This document shows, piece after piece, positions 43,782 through 57,800 of a stretch of DNA of 64,000 bases. This stretch comes from Trachythela sp. YZ-2020 (taxonomy: Eukaryota > Cnidaria > Anthozoa > Malacalcyonacea > Clavulariidae). Every line of letters begins with the position of its first letter. Positions within the stretch are counted from its first letter, which is position 1. The stretch is from assembly GCA_016169945.1 (NCBI GenBank), contig JADLSH010000212.1, forward strand, positions 62,001 through 126,000, in the 5' to 3' direction. Below the pieces are notes generated by a model. The model was not told the origin of the DNA. It saw only the letters and a program-made list of their open reading frames with translations, and did not search any database. Made by a program: the position numbers and the translations under genes.

Positions 43782-46341
43782 CACATTTCATCATGTACTG
43801 GTACTATAAAAACTGTTGGATCACTTTTTGATATCATTAACAGTGGTTGTTCACAGATTTTCATGCATGTATTTCTTAGAAATCAAACAACGTTGAGCCA
43901 CCTTAATAGACTATCATGCAAAGAAATAGGGAATGCCACTGAAAATTGCCAAATTCCTCCTAGGACCACCCCTTAGATTTTTTTTAGAGCAAACTCATTT
44001 TGACAGCTAGGTGTCTAAATTTTAAGTTAACAATAAGTTTAAGCTGCGTGTGATAATTATTGGCAATGTTTAACAGATTTACATATCCAACACACATTTC
44101 TTTGGGTTCATTTTGCAACTTTCAATCAATATTTCATGATAAAAATATAAATATCTCTTTGCTGATATTTGCTCCAGTTATATTTCACATTTTAGTACAA
44201 CTATTATAGGATCTCTGTAGGCTAATGTTTATCTATTTTGAAGGATAACAATGAATTTTGCTATTTTAAAGCAAAAATGACAAGATATATCATTTTTTGT
44301 AAAATGGTAACAAATTAGAAGACCTGAACAGAAGTTAAAACTTAAAAAATATCCAAGAGGACCTCCCTTTGGATTTCCTTCAAAATCTGTAGTTTTAGAC
44401 TTTAATACCTTAACTAAATGTTGTTTCGAGCCTACAACTGGAGGACCAATATCTTAGAAGAACTATTGCATTATTATAGAGGTTCTATTAATCAGAAGTC
44501 ATTATAAAAAATGGGCCAAATTTAATTTATATGACAATTAAAAATGGAAAATATTTACTTAATCACACTTTGAAGAGGTGTTAATTTACATTATATTGTA
44601 TTTAGGAGTACCCTAGCTCAGTAAGTATAAGAAAATAACTAAGATTTATGACAAAATCTCGTATGAAAATGAACAAAATATACATCGAATCCATAAGTCA
44701 ATGGGTTAGAAACTAAATGACCGCTAATAAAATATCAAGTTACAAAGATGAGACAAGTAAAACAGAGCTACATATACTGGTGAAATATTGTCTTTTTAAA
44801 AGAAATTCGGCGTGAAATAAGATAGTGTAATGTGAAAACAGAGAAGGCAAAGTTGTCATACCTGTCCTCCACAAATTGAAAGAACTTGTTTCATTCTTTA
44901 ATCACTGTGGAATGCTTGTAGAAACTTCGGATTCACTAATAGTGTTATGAAGACTTCATTTCTAGTATTTTTTATAAATTTGAGTAGTTTTCACTCGAAA
45001 ATTTAGTCAACAATCGATTGAATGTTTACACCCGCCATTTAAGTGAACACAGCAAATTCCTTCATTTTCGCTTAAAGGATGACGGTATTTTTGAGCGCCA
45101 GTTTCTCGATTTACTAAAACATCTCCTCTTAATAATATTGGCAGACAAAATATGAAAATACAGATACAAGCTAATATTTGCTACCAAAACGTAAAAATAT
45201 AAAATCCATGAATGTTAAACTGCTATTCTAATTTTTTGAATATTGTATTGAGCCATCTTAAAAGCTTGCTCGGGTACACATACGGGATTTGCGCTTTCTC
45301 CTCCACAGAGGGTATTTTGGATGATCAGAGTTCCTTCCGTAGACTGGAACGAAAACGTCTAGGCGAATTTTGCAGCCAAACATGGGGGCAGCCATGCATG
45401 TCGCCCCAGTCCTTTTATAACTAGAAATATTTTCAGTTTTCTCCTGAAAATTTTTTTTGCAGATAAACCATTAAGGATTCGAAACATGCTATAATAAAGC
45501 AACAGGCAGCCTGAAAGGTGAATTATTTGACTAAAAAAAGGCAAAAATTTAGTTCGACCACGCGGTCCTCTTTCGCGCGACTTTCTAATAAGGGAAACAT
45601 ACGCCAAGATCAAAATGTTCGTGTTTCGAAGAGATTGGCTGGAGTTAACTATTAGCGAATGAAAGGCGTTGTGAAAAGCCGGGACATGCTGGAATTTTAC
45701 GGAATATGCCAGAATTTCGCGGACAAGACCAAACATTTTAAATAATAGTACTTAGAAATACAATCAGTGACATAATTATTGGACCGATTATCCCGAAAAG
45801 GCAAAATTCCCCCCTTTTCAATGTTGGTAGTCTAACATGCATTTTCTATGTTACATGCTATTGTCTCGCCTAGGCTGCCGATGCTTTTTCTATAGCAGAT
45901 AAAGCAACATTGAAACGGGGGGAGGGGGTTTACCAGTGAATTTTGCACAATTGCGTACAAAAATACCCTTTCTATACAAGTGTCCCAAATTTCAATGTCA
46001 CTAATTGTAGGTATTATGCACTTTAATTACATATTTATATGTACCATTAAATTGCGGCCAAAGAACGTATTTCCGGTTTCTCGCCTCGCTAATAACGTTG
46101 TCGATTTGACGCGCCTATATATTCTGAGGAACACCCACTTTGTGGGGAAAGGAACAGGTTTGCCGTTTATCTAAAATCCATGAGTTACCTCTGCGAAGTA
46201 AAATGAAGCTTCTAAGCAAGATATTTATGGCCAAGACATCGGTCACATATACCTGTTGTCTGCGATACTGCTTTTGTTTAGTTACAGAGAAGATCCTTAA
46301 GAAATTTTAAAATGTTTTGAAAAATATAGAGATGCGTCATA
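43782..46341. other. Intergenic DNA, nothing firmly recognised
   Basis: Frames are short and AT-rich. A weak inverted pair (CAAAATTCCCCCC / GGGGGG...GAATTTTG) spans about 45800-45950. A minus-strand frame at 45359-45736 has no recognisable pattern. Confidence 0.4.
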
Positions 46342-46453
46342 AGCCGTATTTACCCTACAAGCCTTGGCCTGGACGTGCTTTGCATGCCTTCGTTGATTGG
46401 CTGGTTAAATTAGTCAGCCAATCAGCAAAGCAAAAACCAGTGTAAACACGGCT
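46342..46453. mobile_element. 112-bp MITE, 3-bp target duplication
   Basis: AGCCGTATTTAC at the left is inverted as GTAAACACGGCT at the right, flanked by ATA on both sides. This is PIF/Harbinger-like in style. Confidence 0.6.
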
Positions 46454-46690
46454 ATAGAATGAAAGTTGAGATTGCGTCATAGAAGGCTTCCAAGAATGAG
46501 AAGCAAGGGAGTAAACAAGGTTATATTTCAACAGATTTTTTACTGAATTTGTTATTTGTAGGCATCTGCGAACGGTTATTTCGGCGCTGAAGCCAAGTCC
46601 AACTTCGTTCCCACTGTCTTCTCACAGTTGATGAATTCTTTAGAGAAAGTCTGTTGTCTTATAATGGTCTTGTATCAAGTACTTCATTAA

Positions 46691-47048
46691 AGCCCCGTAC
46701 AGACGAGCAATTTTTCTTTTGACAACTTTTATTTGCTCGTGTGTAATCGGAAAAAATTGACAATTTTTCCTTGCCAAGGAGCCTTGTTCCAAAACTAGTC
46801 ATGCCAGCTTTTGGACAAGGAAAATTTGTTCGTGTGTACGGCCGCCAAGAAAAACTTGAAAAGTGTACAAGAAATACTTCTATAGTTTTGGCAAATAAAG
46901 GGCGGCCTTGACGTGAGATAAATGTTTAACAACACTGAGTGCACACGAGCAACAAAACTTGTCAAGGAAAATTTGTTGACCGTACACACGGGAAAGTAAA
47001 CTGGTCAAGGAAACTTGTCAAGGCAACCTTGCTCGTATGTACGGGGCT
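46691..47048. mobile_element. MITE, PIF/Harbinger type, TAA target duplication
   Basis: AGCCCCGTACAGACGAGC and its near-complement at the right (one mismatch in 18) are flanked by TAA (46688-46690, 47049-47051). The interior carries repeated CAAGGAAAATTTGT-like motifs in both orientations. Confidence 0.8.
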
Positions 47049-47120
47049 TAAGTTCAACCGAATAAAAATTACGATGTAAACAAAAGCTGTTGTGGTTGGT
47101 TAATTTCATTGCCCGAGAAT

Positions 47121-47395
47121 CAGTGGCGAAGCTATAACCATGGCAGCTGGTCCTGCTATGCTAATAAACGTACACTTAAGGCTCTTTTCCACTCATCGCA
47201 AAACCAACTCGCTGCGAGTTCTTGCATGTAATTGATTGGATGAAAGTACTCGCAGCGAGCTTGCGAGTTGGTTTTTGCGACGAGTGGAAAAGAGCCTTGA
47301 GATAGGCTAAAGACAATACATTCTAAAGGTTTGAATAATGCAAATTAATAAAAATTTGTATAACATGCCTGTTGTTATAGCTAGCTTCGCCAGTG
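47121..47395. mobile_element. hAT MITE with perfect 8-bp target duplication, containing a hairpin
   Basis: The ends CAGTGGCGAAGCTA and (right, complemented) CACTGGCGAAGCTA are flanked by CCGAGAAT (47113-47120 and 47396-47403). Inside, AGGCTCTTTTCCACTC and its complement bound a second, 125-bp palindromic element (about 47176-47301), apparently a later insertion. Confidence 0.85.
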
Positions 47396-47650
47396 CCGAG
47401 AATACTTAATTGTGTACCAAATCTAAGGTCAAACTTACAGCAAGGTTTGTGGAATTGAGTTGCGTTGAACTTAGATCGAACGGAAACTCAGAAAGCTGCG
47501 AAAACGTGCCAGAATACAATGAGTCACAACGGTATTGTTGTCTGGTAGCTCCCTGGTTCGTTTCACCAACACAAGAACAAAGAAACGTCGCTACCTGAAT
47601 AATTTGTTTGTGTATTCTTTGCGTTCAAGCGGTTAAGTTAATGCCACAAT

Positions 47651-48122
47651 AGAGACCTTAAGATTGAAGTTTACGGCAAACCGCAAACCGCTGTGAAAGT
47701 TGAGGTTTTTGCTGTTGTAATTCACCAGCTTTTACACAAATTTGGAAAGATATCAAACACCCGTATAGCTTACGAAATTGTGCACTAATCAATTAAACAA
47801 GATTAATCACCATTGGCGTTCTCGCCAAACCAGGAAACTACATCTTGAGGTTTGAAGTTTACATTTGGCGTATAAATTTCATGCTTGAACGCCTAAAGGC
47901 ACTCGTAGGCGTACAACGGTAAACCTCGAACCTCAAGATGTAGTTTCCTGGTTTGCCGAGAACGCCAAAGGTGACTAAACTTTGTTAATTGATTAGTGCA
48001 CAATTTCGTAAGTTGTACGATATCTTTCCAAATTTGTGTAAAAGCTGGTGAATTACAACAGCAAAAACATCAACTTTCACAGCGGTTTGTGGTTTGCCGT
48101 AAACGTCAATCTTAAGGTCTCT
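47651..48122. repeat. 472-bp near-perfect palindrome flanked by AAT
   Basis: Arms of about 210 bp run from AGAGACCTTAAGATTGA to the centre and back, with only a few mismatches, flanked on each side by AAT. It is non-coding. A transcript through it would fold into a long hairpin. Confidence 0.8.
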
Positions 48123-49602
48123 AATAGCGGGAATAAACAACGAACTTTATGTGATGGAAAATTCATCTCAGTGCGGTGAAGATTCTTAAATTAAAACGTG
48201 GAAGTCCTTTGGGTTCTTAGCTGAATATCTATAAATGCATTACACGGTGTTTGTGGAAACTGCTGGCAAATTATGTGCTACAAATGAGAAATTATGAAGA
48301 ATATAAGCTTACTTTCATAGGCTTCGCTTCTAATCATGTACCACAAATGTAAAATTATGAAGAATTATGTAAGTTTACCTTCGCAATGAGGTGGACGCGT
48401 ATCACGTGAAACTGCTCAACTGCTGTAATACAACAAGTGTCCCAGCACTCTAAACATCTTATTTCCCCCTAAAAATCCCTACGTTTCCCCTACGCCTCAA
48501 ACATATATTTTCCCCTGCATCCCCCTACAAATATAACATTACCCCTAACTTTCCCCTTTCCATGCAAATTTTTCTTGGTCGATAATTCCAGATAAAACAC
48601 TGATCGCAAAACTAGAACTGGATAGAGCATCCTTTTACATTCAATGACCACAGGCTATCGAAGTCAGAATGTGGCCCAGTATTTATAAATGATAAGAGAA
48701 TTTGAAATATGTCAAATTCTTTACAAATCAAGTGGTTGGGTGTTTAAATTCGCTTTGGAGTCAAACAAAGTGCCTTTTTCCGTATGAAACCGGTGATAAA
48801 TGTAATTAAAAACATACCAAAAATAGCAATAACAATTTCCGAAAGTCAAACTGTAATGAATCCCCCACAAATTACCTATTTTCCCCGTAGATATCCCTTA
48901 CCCCCTAAAAAAACGCAATAATCCCCTACCGTATGGGGATCCCCCTATGAGTGGCAGCCTTGCACCTCGATCATACAAAATAGAGCAATAGTGGTTTTTG
49001 ACATTTAGGCGCGGTCACCAATTCAATATCAGAAACTTCAACAAACTGAGCAAAACTCGCTAAAAAGATATATTTATTCGATTCGTCAAATAATCGCTGA
49101 ATATTTCATTGCTAGAATATCGTCTTCAATTGAGAAACACAATTCATTTACCTCCACTAGAAGAAAAAAATTTTTTTGGTTGTATATTTCCCAAAATTGC
49201 TGTAGTAGAGCTACGATTGCCCGACTTTTAAGTACAAATTGCCCGACTTTTAGGTAAACTGCCCTCCCAAAAATTTTTGGGTGGCTGCAGCGCCCCCCAG
49301 CACCCCTCTACTACGGCTTTTTTGGTTTAATATCTCCAGGCATAAGAGACAGACTGAGAATAGGTCAGTGAATTTTATTTCTCAATGTAAGAAAATATTC
49401 TTGCAATTATTTAACAATTACTTGACGAATCGAATATATATATATTTTTAACGACATAATATTCTATAAATAGTCCCAACGTGAGTCTGTTGACGTTTCT
49501 GATATTGCTGCCATTTTGAATATTGTCAGGGGGGTAAATGTATGCTTGCACCATTGAACTGGCCGAAAGCGGACAAAGTTACGAACAGTGAAATATCAAG
49601 TC
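48123..49602. other. Intergenic DNA with C-rich patches
   Basis: Repeated TTTCCCCCTA/CCCCTA motifs occur at 48460-48560 and 48860-48955. A small element may lie at about 49201-49316 (GTAGTAGAG ... CTCTACTAC). No gene is seen. Confidence 0.4.
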
Positions 49603-49696
49603 CATTTTAGGCTTTACCCCGGTGTAATAACCTCACGAGTGACGTCATTCGCCATAGCATGTCATCTATATGTAGGTACATTAAATGGTTTTACGT
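49603..49696 (+). repeat. Left terminal inverted repeat
   Basis: Starts CATTTTAGGCTTTACC; contains GGTGTAATAACCTCA, the CRE-like TGACGTCA (49640-49647) and TGTAGGTACATTAAATGG; abuts the array at about 49697. Confidence 0.8.
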
Positions 49697-49918
49697 AACA
49701 AGAACCACAAGAACCAAGAGACCCACAAGAACCAAGAGAACCAGAAGAACCAAGAGAACCAAGAGAACCAGAAGAACCAAGACAACCACAAGAACCAAGA
49801 AAACAACAAGAACCAAGAGAACCACAAGAACCAAGGGAACCACAAGAACCAAGAAAACGACAAGAACCAAGAGAACCACAAGAACCACAAGAACCAAGGG
49901 AACCACAAGAACCAAGAC
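49697..49918 (+). repeat. Minisatellite, left segment (T-free)
   Basis: About 24 nonamers of AAGAACCAC, CAAGAGACC and AAGAACCAA type follow the left terminal repeat. No T occurs on this strand in the segment. Probably once continuous with the array at 51892. Confidence 0.9.
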
Positions 49919-49935
49919 TAGGGATCCAAGGATTG

Positions 49936-51885
49936 TGCAAAGTTTCAAAGAGCCATAAGTTTTGAGGAAAATGGGAGTAAAAATGGGGGGAAATTCAGTA
50001 AGAAAAACGAAAGATTAATATGGAAGCACTGAAGTACTCTGCGGCGAAGCCATATTTTTGTTGAATTTTGGATCCTGTAACACCATAATTTACAAGTAAA
50101 TGCAAGTAATGTTTCAGGAACATCTCTCCTTGTTCTGCAGATAAAGAATATTTCACAATTCGCCGTGGGAAGTGTATGCGTATTTATTGCTGACGTAAAT
50201 AGATGAGTCATGCATGGAATTATAGCTAGTAGCAGTATTTATATGTCAAGATTGTCAAGTTCTCATGACATTTGTTTTTCGAAGGCCTATTTTTAACTTC
50301 GCTTTTGAAAATCGTGTTTTTAACGCCAAGCGTAAACATACGCAGGCAAATTATGCCCCATTTATAATTACTTGTAACAAGAGACGGACCCTACCAAGCT
50401 TTCCAAGAAAATGATCATTGAAACTTTGCTTTTAGTAAAAAAGATTTTATTTGTAATCTTGTCAGTTGAGAGAGGACAAAGTTATCAAGGCAATGAATGT
50501 TGTGGATGAATAGTTACAGTAAATATTACGTTGTCGTTGTGTTGAAAGAAAAACATTCGTTAATCGTTATGTTTATGACTTATACTCAGTATTAAGTTAT
50601 AGAAGGACAAAGAGTAAAGAGTAGTTACATGTATGATATAGTTTAGTTTTGTAAATATTACAGGGTTCATATTATTATTAAATGTTGTGTTGAAAATTTT
50701 GTTTACAGTAACATGACTACTGTATATGTTTGTACTCTATAATTCCGTGCAGCTATTATATATTAGCCCAAGTTAAGTAAGTCCAAGTCAAATCTGAATT
50801 GTTTGGTGAAATAGTATAAAAACTAAGGGTGTATAGTCGGCCACTGCCTTCAACTAGAACACCGACACAATTTTTAAGGGGATTTTTTTCAAAGCGGAAA
50901 TACTGTGTAACTTTCGTTTTCCTAACAATGTCAATGACAATGCATATATAAACAGTACTGTTGTTTACGTTCACACTTCAAACGTAATTATTTATATCAC
51001 AGAAAATCAGAATTTACATTTATTTTAAAATATTATACATCCCAATACAATTATATCCCATCAATTCAAGGTATACTGTAAAGTTTAAATTAACACGACT
51101 ATTGAGACTGCAGGCTTTGCAGCACGTTTATATGATTCCGTTTTATACCATGGAGGTTATAATATAAATCGGATACTATAGTCTACACTGTTTTGATAGT
51201 TCATAATACAGATTACAGATCGAATACATGCAGTATACTATATATATCCAGCCATCGACTTGCACAAGTTTATTGACATTGCCACATTGGCATTGCCCCT
51301 ATAGTTCATAAGGCTATAGTTGCATTTGAAATAATATAGCCTTTAAACTGCTACCACATTTACCTTCCTTATCATTTATATAATCTGCAAACTCGCATTT
51401 GAGATACAGTCTTTAAATATTTTGTTATAATCATATTCTCGAAAGCAAATGTCAAATAATATAAATGATAATGTTCTTGTCGCTAGACTCGCTACACGGC
51501 ACGCGTACGAATCTCGCAATCACCTCGCGGCCACGCACTTGATAGCGCACGTGCATTTGAGTTGCACAAAAAATCGGGTGTTCCGGGGGAAAGATCGCCA
51601 ATTTAATGTCAATTCAACGTCTTCAGCAAATGTTTCAAGTTCAATATAATTATACTCTAATTCAGCATAGTTTGTGTAAAATCGCCATAAGATCAAAAGA
51701 ATATTTAAAGAAAAATGTGAAGCCCTGTCTTGAAGCACTAAATCACTAAATGTTAATGAAATTTAAAAAGAAACATAATGAATTCCCGGAAAGTTTACAC
51801 TATGATGTATGTATCTATGAATGTATGTATGATAGCTCGTGTAAATTTTCGCCCCTCATCACAATACTGCAAAGTTAAAAACTTT
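49936..51885. mobile_element. 1.95-kb insert splitting the minisatellite
   Basis: GTGCAAAGTTT near 49936 and AAACTTTGCAC near 51875 are inverted and match the ends of the 33.2-kb MITE. A small hairpin (TGCAAAGTTAAAAACTTTGCA) lies at the right edge. The interior is AT-rich with no gene recognised. Interpretation as a transposon inserted into the array is inference. Confidence 0.45.
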
Positions 51886-51891
51886 GCACTA

Positions 51892-54800
51892 AAAACCAGA
51901 AGAACCAGAAGAACCAAGAGAACCAGAAGAACCAGAAGAACCAAGAGAACCAGAAGAACCAGAAGAACCAAGAGAACCACAAGAACTAAGAGAACCACAA
52001 GAACCAAGAAAACCACAAGAACCAAGAGAACCACAAGAACCAAAAGAACCACAAGAACCAAGAAAACCACAAGAACCAAGAGAACCAGAAGAACCAAGAG
52101 AACCACAAGAACCAAGAGAACCACAAGAACCAAGAGAACCACAAGAACCAAGAGAACCAGAAGAACCAAGAGAACCACAAGAACCAAGAAAACCACAAGA
52201 ACCAAGAGAACCACAAGAACCAAGAGAACCACAAGAACCAAGAGAACGACAAGAACCAAGAGAACCACAAGAACCAAGAGAACCACAAGAACCAAGGGAA
52301 CCACAAGAACCAAGAGAACCACAAGAACCAAGAGAACCACAAGAACCAAGAGAACCACAAGAACCAAGAAAACCACAAGAACCAAGAAAACCACAAGAAC
52401 CAAGAAAACCACAAGAACCAAGAAAACCACAAGAACCAAGAGAACCACAAGAACCAAGAGAACCACAAGAACCAAGAGAACCACAAGAACCAAGAAAACC
52501 ACAAGAACCAAGCGAACCACAAGAACCAAGAAAACCAGAAGAACCAAGAGAACCAAGAAAACCACAAGAACCAAGCGAACCACAAGAACCAAGAAAACCA
52601 GAAGAACCAAGAGAACCAAGAAAACCACAAGAACCAAGAAAACCACAAGAACCAAGAAAACCACAAGAACCAAGAGAACCACAAGAACCAAGAAAACCAG
52701 AAGAACCAAGAGAACCACAAGAACCAAGAGAACCACAAGAACCAAGAGAACCACAAGAACCAAGAAAACCAGAAGAACCAAGAGAACCACAAGAACCAAG
52801 AAAACCACAAGAACCAAGAAAACCAGAAGAACCAAGAAAACCACAAGAACCAAGAGAACCACAAGAACCAAGAGAACCACAAGAACCAAGAAAACCACAA
52901 GAACCAAGAGAACCACAAGAACCAAGAAAACCACAAGAACCAAGAGAACCACAAGAACCAAGAAAACCACAAGAACCAAGAAAACCACAAGAACCAAGAG
53001 AACCACAAGAACCAAGAAAACCAGAAGAACCAAGAGAACCACAAGAACCAAGAAAACCACAAGAACCAAGAAAACCAGAAGAACCAAGAAAACCACAAGA
53101 ACCAAGAGAACCACAAGAACCACAAGAACCACAAGAACCAAGAGAACCACAAGAACCAAGAGAACCACAAGAACCAAGAGAACCACAAGAACCAAGAGAA
53201 CCACAAGAACCAAGAAAACCACAAGAACCAAGAGAACCACAAGAACCAAGAAAACCACAAGAACCAAGAGAACCACAAGAACCAAGAAAACCACAAGAAC
53301 CAAGAAAACCACAAGAACCAAGAGAACCACAAGAACCAAGAAAACCAGAAGAACCAAGAGAACCACAAGAACCAAGAAAACCACAAGAACCAAGAAAACC
53401 AGAAGAACCAAGAAAACCACAAGAACCAAGAGAACCACAAGAACCAAGAAAACCACAAGAACCAAGAGAACCACAAGAACCAAGCGAACCACAAGAACCA
53501 AGAGAACCACAAAAACCAAGAGAATCACAAGAACCAAGAAAACCACAAGAACCAAGAGAACCACAAGAACCAAGAGAACCACAAGAACCAAGAAAACCAC
53601 AAGAACCAAGAAAACCACAAGAACCAAGAGAACCACAAGAACCAAGAAAACCAGAAGAACCAAGAGAACCACAAGAACCAAGAAAACCACAAGAACCAAG
53701 AAAACCACAAGAACCAAGAGAACCACAAGAACCAAGAGAACCACAAGAACCAAGAAAACCACAAGAACCAAGAGAACCAAGAAAACCACAAGAACCAAGA
53801 GAACCACAAGAACCAAGAGAACCACAAGAACCAAGAAAACCACAAGAACCAAGAGAACCACAAGAACCAAGAAAACCACAAGAACCAAGAAAACCACAAG
53901 AACCAAGAGAACCACAAGAACCAAGAAAACCAGAAGAACCAAGAGAACCACAAGAACCAAGAAAACCACAAGAACCAAGAAAACCACAAGAACCAAGAAA
54001 ACCAGAAGAACCAAGAGAACCACAAGAACCAAGAGAACCACAAGAACCAAGAAAACCACAAGAACCAAGAAAACCAGAAGAACCAAGAGAACCACAAGAA
54101 CCAAGAGAACCACAAGAACCAAGAGAACCACAAGAACCAAGAAAACCACAAGAACCAAGAGAACCACAAGAACCAAGAGAACCACAAGAACCAAGAGAAC
54201 CACAAGAACCAAGAAAACCACAAGAACCAAGAGAACCACAAGAACCAAGAAAACCACAAGAACCAAGAGAACCACAAGAACCAAGAAAACCACAAGAACC
54301 AAGAAAACCACAAGAACCAAGAGAACCACAAGAACCAAGAAAACCAGAAGAACCAAGAGAACCACAAGAACCAAGAAAACCACAAGAACCAAGAAAACCA
54401 GAAGAACCAAGAAAACCACAAGAACCAAGAGAACCACAAGAACCAAGAAAACCACAAGAACCAAGAGAACCACAAGAACCAAGCGAACCACAAGAACCAA
54501 GAGAACCACAAAAACCAAGAGAATCACAAGAACCAAGAAAACCACAAGAACCAAGAGAACCACAAGAACCAAGAGAACCACAAGAACCAAGAAAACCACA
54601 AGAACCAAGAAAACCACAAGAACCAAGAGAACCACAAGAACCAAGAAAACCAGAAGAACCAAGAGAACCACAAGAACCAAGAAAACCACAAGAACCAAGA
54701 AAACCACAAGAACCAAGAGAACCACAAGAACCAAGAGAACCACAAGAACCAAGAAAACCACAAGAACCAAGAGAGACCAAGAAAACCACAAGAACCAAGA

Positions 54801-57800
54801 GAACCACAAGAACCAAGAGAACCACAAGAACCAAGAAAACCACAAGAACCAAGAGAACCACAAGAACCAAGAAAACCACAAGAACCAAGAAAACCACAAG
54901 AACCAAGAGAACCACAAGAACCAAGAAAACCAGAAGAACCAAGAGAACCACAAGAACCAAGAAAACCACAAGAACCAAGAAAACCACAAGAACCAAGAAA
55001 ACCAGAAGAACCAAGAGAACCACAAGAACCAAGAGAACCACAAGAACCAAGCGAACCACAAGAACCAAGAGAACCACAAAAACCAAGAGAATCACAAGAA
55101 CCAAGAGAACCACAAGAACCAAGAGAACCACAAGAACCAAGAAAACCACAAGAACCAAGAAAACCACAAGAACCAAGAGAACCACAAGAACCACAAAAAC
55201 CAGAACCAAGAGAACCAAGAGAACCACAAGAACCAAGAGAACCACAAGAACCAAGAGAACGACAAGAACCAAGAGAACCACAAGAACCAAGAGAACCAGA
55301 AGAACCAAGAAAACCACAAGAACCAAGAAAACCACAAGAACCAAGAAAACCAGAAGAACCAAGAGAACCACAAGAACCAAGAAAACCAGAAGAACCAAGA
55401 GAACCACAAGAACCAAGAAAACCACAAGAACCAAGAAAACCAGAAGAACCAAGAGAACCACAAGAACCAAGAAAACCAGAAGAACCAAGAGAACCACAAG
55501 AACCAAGAAAACCACAAGAACCAAGAGAACCACAAGAACCAAGAAAACCAGAAGAACCAAGAGAACCACAAGAACCAAGAGAACCACAAGAACCAAGAGA
55601 ACGACAAGAACCAAGAGAACCACAAGAACCAAGAGAACCAGAAGAACCAAGAGAACCACAAGAACCAAGAAAACCAGAAGAACCAAGAGAACCACAAGAA
55701 CCAAGAAAACCACAAGAACCAAGAAAACCAGAAGAACCAAGAAAACCACAAGAACCAAGAGAACCACAAGAACCAAGAAAACCACAAGAACCAAGAGAAC
55801 CACAAGAACCAAGCGAACCACAAGAACCAAGAGAACCACAAAAACCAAGAGAATCACAAGAACCAAGAAAACCACAAGAACCAAGAGAACCACAAGAACC
55901 AAGAGAACCACAAGAACCAAGAAAACCACAAGAACCAAGAAAACCACAAGAACCAAGAGAACCACAAGAACCAAGAAAACCAGAAGAACCAAGAGAACCA
56001 CAAGAACCAAGAAAACCACAAGAACCAAGAAAACCACAAGAACCAAGAGAACCACAAGAACCAAGAGAACCACAAGAACCAAGAAAACCACAAGAACCAA
56101 GAGAACCAAGAAAACCACAAGAACCAAGAGAACCACAAGAACCAAGAGAACCACAAGAACCAAGAAAACCACAAGAACCAAGAGAACCACAAGAACCAAG
56201 AAAACCACAAGAACCAAGAAAACCACAAGAACCAAGAGAACCACAAGAACCAAGAAAACCAGAAGAACCAAGAGAACCACAAGAACCAAGAAAACCACAA
56301 GAACCAAGAAAACCACAAGAACCAAGAAAACCAGAAGAACCAAGAGAACCACAAGAACCAAGAGAACCACAAGAACCAAGCGAACCACAAGAACCAAGAG
56401 AACCACAAAAACCAAGAGAATCACAAGAACCAAGAGAACCACAAGAACCAAGAGAACCACAAGAACCAAGAAAACCACAAGAACCAAGAAAACCACAAGA
56501 ACCAAGAGAACCACAAGAACCAAGAAAACCACAAGAACCAAGAGAACCACAAGAACCAAGAGAACCACAAGAACCAAGAGAACCACAAGAACCAAGAAAA
56601 CCACAAGAACCAAGAGAACCACAAGAACCAAGAAAACCACAAGAACCAAGAGAACCACAAGAACCAAGAAAACCACAAGAACCAAGAAAACCACAAGAAC
56701 CAAGAGAACCACAAGAACCAAGAAAACCAGAAGAACCAAGAGAACCACAAGAACCAAGAAAACCACAAGAACCAAGAAAACCAGAAGAACCAAGAAAACC
56801 ACAAGAACCAAGAGAACCACAAGAACCAAGAAAACCACAAGAACCAAGAGAACCACAAGAACCAAGCGAACCACAAGAACCAAGAGAACCACAAAAACCA
56901 AGAGAATCACAAGAACCAAGAAAACCACAAGAACCAAGAGAACCACAAGAACCAAGAGAACCACAAGAACCAAGAAAACCACAAGAACCAAGAAAACCAC
57001 AAGAACCAAGAGAACCACAAGAACCAAGAAAACCAGAAGAACCAAGAGAACCACAAGAACCAAGAAAACCACAAGAACCAAGAAAACCACAAGAACCAAG
57101 AGAACCACAAGAACCAAGAGAACCACAAGAACCAAGAAAACCACAAGAACCAAGAGAACCAAGAAAACCACAAGAACCAAGAGAACCACAAGAACCAAGA
57201 GAACCACAAGAACCAAGAAAACCACAAGAACCAAGAGAACCACAAGAACCAAGAAAACCACAAGAACCAAGAAAACCACAAGAACCAAGAGAACCACAAG
57301 AACCAAGAAAACCAGAAGAACCAAGAGAACCACAAGAACCAAGAAAACCACAAGAACCAAGAAAACCACAAGAACCAAGAAAACCAGAAGAACCAAGAGA
57401 ACCACAAGAACCAAGAGAACCACAAGAACCAAGCGAACCACAAGAACCAAGAGAACCACAAAAACCAAGAGAATCACAAGAACCAAGAGAACCACAAGAA
57501 CCAAGAGAACCACAAGAACCAAGAAAACCACAAGAACCAAGAAAACCACAAGAACCAAGAGAACCACAAGAACCAAGAGAACCACAAGAACCACAAGAAC
57601 CAAGAGAACCAAGAGAACCACAAGAACCAAGAGAACCACAAGAACCAAGAGAACGACAAGAACCAAGAGAACCACAAGAACCAAGAGAACCAGAAGAACC
57701 AAGAAAACCACAAGAACCAAGAAAACCACAAGAACCAAGAAAACCAGAAGAACCAAGAGAACCACAAGAACCAAGAAAACCAGAAGAACCAAGAGAACCA

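Noticed and set aside
45359..45736. 125-codon minus-strand open frame
   Set aside because: Begins with ATG but has no recognisable motif or splice context; composition is that of random AT-rich DNA.
47651..48122. CRISPR-like or riboswitch structure
   Set aside because: The structure is a single long palindrome, not spaced direct repeats, and the DNA is eukaryotic.
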